The notes below the pieces were generated by a model that saw only the letters and a program-made list of their open reading frames with translations, did no database searches and had not been told where the DNA came from. A stretch of DNA of 11,083 nucleotides from Phycisphaerae bacterium (GTDB lineage: Bacteria > Planctomycetota > Phycisphaerae > UBA1845 > Fen-1342): the NCBI GenBank assembly GCA_026984555.1, contig JALSRY010000457.1, forward strand, positions 1 through 11,083. The letters are read 5' to 3'. The translations under genes and the position numbers were made by a program. The first letter of the stretch is position 1. Every line of letters starts with the position of its first letter. Of the stretch, positions 6,332-11,083 are shown one piece after another.

Positions 6332-6803
6332 ACGGGATGACGAGTTTCATCCCGACACGCAGTTGATTGGGGCTCGCGAGCTGGGCGCGATTGGCGTTGT
6401 AGATGTCGCGCCATCGCGACTGGTCGTGGTAGAACCGCCGGGCGAGCCCGTACAGCGTGTCTCCCTTGCGCACCACGTATGTTTTCCCGCCGACGGGTGC
6501 CAGGGGCTGATCATCGGCGCCGGTGGCGGGGGCTGGCGGCTTGGCCGGGGGAGCCGAGGCGGCGGCGGTCGGCGTGGCGTGCGTGGTGTACGTGGTGGTG
6601 TAGGTGGGTGTCGCGTGGCTGTCCGCCGTCGTGGTGTAGTTGTACGAAGGCGACGCGGGGGCGGCATCCATGCTGTCCAGCGTCGTGTGCTGGGGGGGCG
6701 TGTAGGGCTCTTCGTTGGTCACGCGCGTGTGTTGGTTTTTCTTCGCGCAGCCACAGGCGAGCAACACCACCAGCCCCGTCAACATCCAAGAGCTACGTTT
6801 CAT
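6330..6803 (-). CDS. LysM-domain lipoprotein
   Basis: 157 residues. The N-terminus is a lipoprotein signal (MKRSSWMLTGLVVLLAC) with lipobox LLAC, so C17 is the likely lipidated residue; C19 follows in ACGC. Residues about 23-105 form a low-complexity linker rich in T, P, A, Y and S (for example TYTTTYTTHATPT), probably disordered. The C-terminal 50 residues are one LysM domain (TYVVRKGDTLYGLARRFYHD then WRDIYNANR and LRVGMKLVIP), which binds N-acetylglucosamine-containing glycan, normally peptidoglycan. The protein therefore probably tethers a membrane to the cell wall. The start at 6803-6801 is preferred over the in-frame ATG at 6836 because AGGAGGA lies just upstream and the signal begins there. 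A weak TTTACA box at 6876-6871 could be part of its promoter. The gene sits among other envelope genes on the same strand but is not tightly spaced with them. Confidence 0.88.
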   Translation of the reverse strand: MKRSSWMLTGLVVLLACGCAKKNQHTRVTNEEPYTPPQHTTLDSMDAAPASPSYNYTTTADSHATPTYTTTYTTHATPTAAASAPPAKPPAPATGADDQPLAPVGGKTYVVRKGDTLYGLARRFYHDQSRWRDIYNANRAQLASPNQLRVGMKLVIP

Positions 6804-6963
6804 CACGATCTCCTCCTGAGCGGACCGGAATTGCACGGGCTGCGTGTAGCAAACCGCAATCCTGCCGCGTTGTAAACCGCGGGAGGCGATTTTTCGTGGC
6901 GTGACATCCGCGCGAGGCGGGCAGCCCGGCGGGCGACACGGGGGACGCGCCCGCGGGGCTCGC

Positions 6964-8523
6964 TCAGAAACCGTAGCGCAACCCCAGATAGACGTTCGTG
7001 TTGCGGCCGAACTGGTCGAAGAACGTGTACTCGTCGTTTCCGAAAAACACGTTGCTGCCGATCTCCGCGGTCCAGTGATCGTCGATCTTGTAGGAGATGT
7101 TGGGTCGCAGGTAGGCGTCGTGATCGCTGGGGCTGTAGAACGCGAACAGCGAGAGCGTGAGGTTCTGATTCATCAGCAGCTTCGTCACGCGGAACGTCAG
7201 GACGTGGCGGACCTCGTCCTTGGCGGGCATGAACGGCGGGAGGGTGCGCGTGTAGGCGTCGTGGTCGAGCATCCACTCGACGTAATACTGCATGCCGAGC
7301 GTCAGATCGGTGGCGATTTCCGGCATTTGCCGCTCGTAGCCGACGAGGAAGCGCATCTGGCTGTTGTCCACGAAGGGGTTACGGCCCGAGCGATCTTCGC
7401 GCGAGTCGTAATACGCGACCTCGGCGTTGGCGATGCCTCCGACGATCTGGGTCCGTGCGCTGCCGCCGTACACGCTCAGTCGCGGGAAAGTGGCCTGGAG
7501 CGTGCGGAGCTTCATGCCGGCGGGGCTCTTCCAACGGCCCCAATAACCGTAGGCGGCCAGCTCCAACCCGCGGATGTTTTTCGAAACGCGGGTGGCCCAC
7601 TCGTCGTCGCGGAACCAGTCCGCCGGCCGATCAGGGCGTTGGATGAAATTGCGTCCGGCCCGCGTACCGAGCAGCGGGTTGTAGTAGGAGATGCGCTCGC
7701 CGGTGATGAAGCGGTCGGCATCGAACCGCGGCGTGTACACGATGTCCCAGTTGGCGAGATCGCTGAAGAGGCTGATCTTGATCGCGTCGGAAGGCGCCTT
7801 GAGGTAGTCCACGTCGCGACCGATGAAAAACGCCTGCCAGTCTTTCGGGAACAGGTCGTTGAGGAAGACCAGGTCGCCCGTACCCCACGTGAGCACCTGG
7901 CGGCCGATTTTCACATCCATGAAGCTCAGCGGCGAGAACGTCACGCTCGCCTCGCGCAGGTCGAGCCACCCGCGGCCGCGTTCCAGGTTGACCTTGTGCC
8001 GGTCGAGCACCTGGTCGTACAGAAAGTCGGCCGTGAGTTTGAAGCTCAGTTTGTCGGAGAAAGCGTGTTCGCATTCGAGCTCGAACCGCGTTTCCCCGAT
8101 CGAGGCGTCGCGTTCGTGGCTGTCGCGCTGGGTGCGCACGCCGCCACGGATTTCCCAAAAGCCGGTGATGTCGAGCCACTCCCACAGCGCGGGTTTCTCG
8201 CTGGCGGATTCGGCGCCCGCCGGCTCCTCGTCGGATTCGCCGCCGAGCCCCTCGGGCAGAGCCGGCTCCTGGTCGGCCGCCTCGGGCGTTTCCTCGCCCC
8301 CGAGCCCGGCCGGCAAGGCCGGCTCGCCGCCGGAAGGCTCGGAAGCCGTCTCGCTCAAACCCGCCGGCAGCGGCGGCTCGTCCGCGGGGGGTGTCCCGGG
8401 GCTCGACTCCTCCAGTCCGGCCGGCAGCGGCGGCTCGTCATCCGAGCTCTGGGCAAGCACCGGAGCGACCGCGAGGGCAAGCGTGATGAACAGCAACAAC
8501 GTCTGTCGAACATGCTGCGCCAT
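6964..8523 (-). CDS. Outer-membrane beta-barrel protein (DUF1302-like) of an RND/LolA-like transport set
   Basis: 519 residues. A signal peptide (MAQHVRQTLLLFITLALAVA, then PVLA, cleavage near Q25) is followed by an acidic linker (26-110) with four copies of EP[PA]LP[AE]GL at 30-37, 49-56, 67-74 and 86-93. From W114 on the chain alternates polar and aromatic/hydrophobic residues, as in transmembrane beta-strands, and ends in LGLRYGF with a C-terminal phenylalanine, the usual signal for outer-membrane assembly. Two inner blocks, IGRQVLTWGTGD and LFPKDW, resemble what I recall of DUF1302-type porins that accompany RND transporters. The start at 8523-8521 has AGAGGA 8 bases upstream. It lies downstream of the LolA-like gene after 403 bases and probably handles the same cargo at the outer membrane, though the gap may give it its own promoter. 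Barrel and location are well supported; substrate is unknown. Confidence 0.82.
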   Translation of the reverse strand: MAQHVRQTLLLFITLALAVAPVLAQSSDDEPPLPAGLEESSPGTPPADEPPLPAGLSETASEPSGGEPALPAGLGGEETPEAADQEPALPEGLGGESDEEPAGAESASEKPALWEWLDITGFWEIRGGVRTQRDSHERDASIGETRFELECEHAFSDKLSFKLTADFLYDQVLDRHKVNLERGRGWLDLREASVTFSPLSFMDVKIGRQVLTWGTGDLVFLNDLFPKDWQAFFIGRDVDYLKAPSDAIKISLFSDLANWDIVYTPRFDADRFITGERISYYNPLLGTRAGRNFIQRPDRPADWFRDDEWATRVSKNIRGLELAAYGYWGRWKSPAGMKLRTLQATFPRLSVYGGSARTQIVGGIANAEVAYYDSREDRSGRNPFVDNSQMRFLVGYERQMPEIATDLTLGMQYYVEWMLDHDAYTRTLPPFMPAKDEVRHVLTFRVTKLLMNQNLTLSLFAFYSPSDHDAYLRPNISYKIDDHWTAEIGSNVFFGNDEYTFFDQFGRNTNVYLGLRYGF

Positions 8524-8587
8524 GTCGGGCGTCCTCTCACTGGACCAGGAAACCACGTAACCGCGGAACCGGGGCAAAGCGTACCGC

Positions 8588-8601
8588 TGGTGGTTCCACC
8601 A
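8588..8601. repeat. Palindrome upstream of the barrel gene, possible operator
   Basis: TGGTGG (8588-8593), TT, CCACCA (8596-8601) is a perfect 6-bp inverted repeat, and GTAC occurs on each side (8581-8584 and 8603-8606). It lies 65-78 bases upstream of the barrel ATG, where a regulator could bind near a promoter. No regulator gene is in the window. Confidence 0.3.
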
Positions 8602-8707
8602 TGTACAAACCGGATGCTGCTGGCATTGCGACCGTCACCTTGCTACGTGCGTCCCTTGTCTCGTTGCCCGGTTGTCTTGGTGCCATTGCGCCTGGCTGCC
8701 CGGTTTC

Positions 8708-8814
8708 CACCGGCTGGAAGCCGGTGCCACACAACTGGAAGCCGGTGCCACACAACTGGAAGCCGGTGCCACATAACCGGAAGCCGGTGCCACATAACCG
8801 GAAGCCGGTGCCAC
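8708..8814. repeat. 21-bp tandem repeat array (4.7 copies) with hairpin-forming units
   Basis: The unit GGAAGCCGGTGCCACAYAAYY begins at 8716, 8737, 8758, 8779 and 8800; the last copy is cut after 15 bases. The first copy is preceded by CACCGGCT (8708-8715), which with AGCCGGTG (8719-8726) forms a perfect 8-bp hairpin around GGA. Later copies keep a 5-bp hairpin: ACCGG-AAG-CCGGT, or ACTGG-AAG-CCGGT with a G-T wobble in RNA of the plus strand. There are no spacers of differing sequence, so this is not CRISPR. From memory, GGAAGCCGGTGCCAC-type repeats are scattered through planctomycete genomes between genes; their function is not known to me. Confidence 0.9.
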
Positions 8815-8926
8815 AAGGCACGTCATGGACCCTTCGCCCGACGGGCCGGTTGGACATCGGTACCGCGGCGCGGGGTCGATGGTTGGTTGCCGCCGGTCTC
8901 GTCGTAGCGTTCGTCCTCGCGCGTCG

Positions 8927-9751
8927 CTACCGGAGATACTTGCGTGGTGCCTTGCGGAGGTAGCGTTCCGAGAAGATCTCCTTGGGCAAGCCGACGTTGT
9001 ACTTTACGCTGCTGTACTGCATTTCGGTATATCCGCCGGTACGCAGGTCGCTCATACGAGCCTTGACGACCGTGGGGAAACCCTGGATGGTCTTAACCGC
9101 TTCGGCCGCGTAGGCGCGGTACTTCTTGCCCTGGGCATCATAGTACTCGGTCTTGACCACGATGAACGTCTTGCGATGAATCCACATCTTGTAGTATGCG
9201 AATTCGACCGTCTTGGGGTCTTTGGGCGTATTCTTGAGGACATAGTAGTTTTTCGTGGTCTCGACCAGCTCGTGTTTGTCGTCGGTGATGTGCCGGCCCG
9301 AAACATCTTCGTAGAAAAAGTCGGAGCCGACGAAGCTGGTCCGTTTGTCGGCCGAGCTGATGCGCTTGACCAGATCGAGCGCGGGGAGATAGAGCCAGCG
9401 GTCGTCGTCCTTGTCCAGATGCTTCCAGACGAGAAACGCCATCTTGTTCACATCGGCCGGCCGGTGGAAGTAGACGTAGAACTGCTGGTCGCCGCAATAA
9501 TCGTCCCCCTTCTTGCCGGAGGGGTCGGGTTCGTCACGGCGCAGGATCGTGAGTTGGCGGTGGCGTTTGCGGCCCTGTCCATCGACGATCGTCATCGAGA
9601 CCTGGGCCCGGCCGTCGGCACCCTGGTAGTAGGCGACGCGGTTGGCCCGCTCGACGATCTGCTCGACCGTGAGTTTTTCCTGGGCCGCGGCGGTGCGGGC
9701 GAGCAGCCCCGCCGCCAGGAACATCGAGACGACGTATGCCATGCGTTTCAT
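8927..9751 (-). CDS. LolA-like periplasmic carrier (outer-membrane lipoprotein-sorting family)
   Basis: 274 residues with a signal peptide (MKRMAYVVSMFLAAGLLART, then AAA, cleavage before Q24). The mature part matches the LolA-like family that accompanies RND/MMPL exporters: an early helix (VEQIVERANR, 29-38), the strand MTIVDGQGRKRHRQLTIL (53-70), then the hallmark WLYLPALDLVKRI (119-131), S139-FVGSDF-F146 and YEDV (147-150). The fold is an open half-barrel that holds lipid or an acyl chain in a hydrophobic cavity. Its ATG (9751-9749) overlaps the RND stop as ATGA, and AAGGAG lies 7 bases upstream, so the two proteins are made together in a coupled way. I infer that it takes substrate from the RND pump to the outer membrane. 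It is not LolA itself, since the LolCDE context is absent. The frame stays open far upstream of this start, but that part lies over the RND gene and is not coding. Confidence 0.88.
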   Translation of the reverse strand: MKRMAYVVSMFLAAGLLARTAAAQEKLTVEQIVERANRVAYYQGADGRAQVSMTIVDGQGRKRHRQLTILRRDEPDPSGKKGDDYCGDQQFYVYFHRPADVNKMAFLVWKHLDKDDDRWLYLPALDLVKRISSADKRTSFVGSDFFYEDVSGRHITDDKHELVETTKNYYVLKNTPKDPKTVEFAYYKMWIHRKTFIVVKTEYYDAQGKKYRAYAAEAVKTIQGFPTVVKARMSDLRTGGYTEMQYSSVKYNVGLPKEIFSERYLRKAPRKYLR

Positions 9752-11083
9752 GCGGATTCTCCTTCCGAAAGGGTTTGGGTCTTGCACGCGGCCCGGCGCG
9801 AGAGCAGGCCGCAGGCGATCGTGAACACCGGGACGGCGATGGCGCTGCCCCACGTCAGCTCCATCCAGGCCATGCCCGCGTACTGGTGGAGATTGACCGC
9901 CACCAGGGCGACGAACGCCGCGGCCGAAGCGATGCAAGTGACGCAACTGCACGTCACGCCGCGGCTGGTGTGTACCGCGAAGAGGGGTTTTTCGAGCAGA
10001 CGGATCAGTGCCGGGAGGATCAACATCGTGGCGACACCAGAGAACGCCAGAATCGTGGCCAGCAACACGCCGACCGTCTTGTAGGGCATCAGCGGCGCGA
10101 ACAGCAGGGGCGTGAAGCCCAGGGCGATGACGATGATGTTGCGGGTGATCGCCCGGGCGGGTTCGCCGAAGACGATGGGCGCGGTCTTTTCCCACGAGCC
10201 GTACTGGAGGAAGAAGCGGCGTCCGCGGGCGAGGAAGTGGATCGCGAAATCCACCGCCAGCCCCAGGGACAGCGAGGAGAGCACCGCCACGGGCATGTCG
10301 TAGGCCTTGCCGACGAGTCCGACGCCGCCGTAGATCGCGAAGATCGTCAGCGTGAGCGGGACCATCGACAGCAGGCCCCACAGCGCCGAGCGGAACAGGA
10401 TCGTCATGAGCAGAAACACGACCAGGAAGCTGCCGGCGAACGCCTGGAACATGCCCCAGACCATCTTGTCCTGCCAGATCACGTTGATGTAGGTCAGTCC
10501 GAACCACTCGTGCTTAATGCCCTCCGGGGGCGGGTTTTTCTTGAAAAAGTCCTCGACGGCGCTGGCCACCGCGGTCATGTCCTTGTTGTCGCCGCTGGTG
10601 AGCTGGACCCAGATCGAGGAGGTGCGATAGTCGGGGGTGACGAAATGCCACAGGTCGTTGGCCCGGTGGCTGTTCTGGTAGGTGATCAGGCACTGGGCGA
10701 CGGCCTGGTGCGTGTCGGGGACGCGGTACTCTTCCTGTTTGCCGAGCAGCAGTTCGCGGTGCACGGTCTTGACGATATCGGCGATCGAGTTCGACTTGCC
10801 GACGATGTGCGTGTCGAGCAACCGCTGCTGAAGCCGCTCCATGTACCGCAGCACCTCGGGCTGTTTGAAGATCTGGCTGCGTTGGCGCTGGGCGTCGACG
10901 AACAGCGACGCCGCGTCCCAAGCGTCGTACGCTTCGTCGGGAGCGGCATCGAGCCGGCGGGCCACGAGATCCGCGAGCTTGCCGATCGCCTCCTTGCGCG
11001 AACCCGCGCCGGTGGCGGCCTGCTGAGCGAGTTGGGGAAGCTGCCGGAAGACGGCGGCAAGTTTCGGAATCTCCTCGCCGGGT
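9748..11083 (-). CDS. RND/MMPL-family transporter, C-terminal part (runs off the right edge)
   Basis: 444 residues are visible, open to the window edge, so the N-terminal half is missing; a GTG at 10965 is not a true start because coding sequence continues beyond it. The visible part is the second half of an RND protein: a large periplasmic domain (ending near GLTYINVIWQDK), then membrane segments beginning MVWGMFQAFAGSFLVVFLLM, ALWGLLSMVPLTLTIFAIYG and MPVAVLSSLSLGLAVDFAIH. The last contains the family motif GLAVDFAIHFLARGRR, with the aspartate expected for proton-driven transport. Two more segments follow (NIIVIALGFTPLLFAPL and VLLATILAFSGVATMLILPA). Then comes an unusual tail: a cysteine cluster CSCVTC and two further hydrophobic segments, near AAAFVALVAVNL and AIAVPVFTIACGLL. 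It is the inner-membrane pump of the set and overlaps the LolA-like gene by four bases. Confidence 0.88.
   Translation of the reverse strand, partial: PGEEIPKLAAVFRQLPQLAQQAATGAGSRKEAIGKLADLVARRLDAAPDEAYDAWDAASLFVDAQRQRSQIFKQPEVLRYMERLQQRLLDTHIVGKSNSIADIVKTVHRELLLGKQEEYRVPDTHQAVAQCLITYQNSHRANDLWHFVTPDYRTSSIWVQLTSGDNKDMTAVASAVEDFFKKNPPPEGIKHEWFGLTYINVIWQDKMVWGMFQAFAGSFLVVFLLMTILFRSALWGLLSMVPLTLTIFAIYGGVGLVGKAYDMPVAVLSSLSLGLAVDFAIHFLARGRRFFLQYGSWEKTAPIVFGEPARAITRNIIVIALGFTPLLFAPLMPYKTVGVLLATILAFSGVATMLILPALIRLLEKPLFAVHTSRGVTCSCVTCIASAAAFVALVAVNLHQYAGMAWMELTWGSAIAVPVFTIACGLLSRRAACKTQTLSEGESA

Larger units (their letters stand above)
8524..8926. other. 403-base gene-free region between the LolA-like gene and the barrel gene
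   Basis: No credible gene is present: open frames here on both strands are produced by the 21-bp repeat and lack ribosome binding sites. The region holds the tandem repeat array (8708-8814) and a palindrome at 8588-8601. The leader of the barrel gene, including its ribosome binding site, occupies the low-coordinate end. The stretch 8815-8926 shows nothing I can name. Confidence 0.7.

Noticed and set aside
6848..6876. LysM gene promoter TTTACA with TTTGCT 17 bases on
   Set aside because: The -35 box is good but the -10 box matches at only three of six positions, so I note it without calling it.
6918..6959. Terminator of the barrel gene from overlapping GC stems (GCCCG/CGGGC and GCCC/GGGC)
   Set aside because: The stems are 4-5 bp with loops of 1-3 bases, compete with each other and have no U-run, so they are what any GC-rich stretch gives.
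8708..8814. CRISPR array
   Set aside because: The units are directly adjacent, 21 bp long, with no unique spacers and no cas genes.
6901..8907. A 668-codon plus-strand frame opposite the barrel gene
   Set aside because: The minus strand has a signal peptide, strand pattern, terminal phenylalanine and ribosome binding site. The plus frame has no start signal and its translation is typical antisense sequence.
8537..8963. Open frames on both strands across the tandem repeat (translations such as GTGFQL and WKPVPHN repeats)
   Set aside because: The 21-bp period is a multiple of three, so any frame across it stays open and repeats. No ribosome binding site or non-repeat conserved part was found.
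8927..10507. A longer LolA-like protein starting at 10507
   Set aside because: The extra 252 codons lie over the RND coding region in another frame and look like shadow sequence. The ATG at 9751 has a ribosome binding site, signal peptide and ATGA overlap.
9748..10965. GTG at 10965 as the start of the RND gene
   Set aside because: The frame stays open to the window edge with sensible sequence, and the first half of the RND fold would be missing. It is an internal codon of a gene that continues outside.

Overview
The window most likely comes from a member of the Planctomycetota, probably a genome assembled from the environment or a little-studied lineage. The DNA is GC-rich. The first gene carries the paired CxxC ribbon with a CGYNLRGL core and CPECG end that I associate from memory with planctomycete membrane proteins. 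The large integral-membrane plus TPR protein, the secretin-like protein without a barrel, the SHOCT-type short protein and the 21-bp GGAAGCCGGTGCCAC tandem repeat fit the same assignment. No rRNA, tRNA, transposase, integrase or CRISPR array was seen.

Layout. 1-513 (minus): 5' part of a zinc-ribbon membrane protein. 734-1222 (minus): a DinB-superfamily protein, divergent from folP (dihydropteroate synthase, 1354-2175, plus). Between folP and the next plus-strand gene lies an unusually small minus-strand reading frame (2215-2280, 21 residues, all membrane-like) behind a strong ribosome binding site. 2524-4755 (plus): a membrane glycosyltransferase-type protein with a C-terminal TPR domain. From 4824 to the right edge every gene is on the minus strand and almost every product is predicted to act in the envelope: a membrane-anchored SHOCT-like protein, a secreted protein with secretin N-domains only, a LysM lipoprotein, an outer-membrane barrel, a LolA-like periplasmic carrier, and the C-terminal part of an RND/MMPL-type exporter.

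How the genes work together. The last three genes, read in their own direction (RND, LolA-like, barrel), form a set that makes sense as one trans-envelope route: an inner-membrane RND pump lifts a lipid-like substrate, a soluble LolA-fold protein carries it through the periplasm, and the barrel works at the outer membrane. RND and LolA-like overlap by ATGA, so translation is coupled. The barrel follows after a 403-base gap that holds the 21-bp tandem repeat and a palindrome. The substrate cannot be read from the sequence.

The most interesting items are the three-gene transport set with two unusual features (a CxCxxC cluster and extra membrane segments at the RND C-terminus, and a regularly spaced EPxLPxGL repeat in the barrel's N-terminal linker), the 21-residue membrane peptide, the tandem repeat whose copies keep the ability to fold, and a long hairpin whose pairing is complete only in the minus-strand RNA. 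I did not find a clear defence system, mobile element or biosynthetic cluster.
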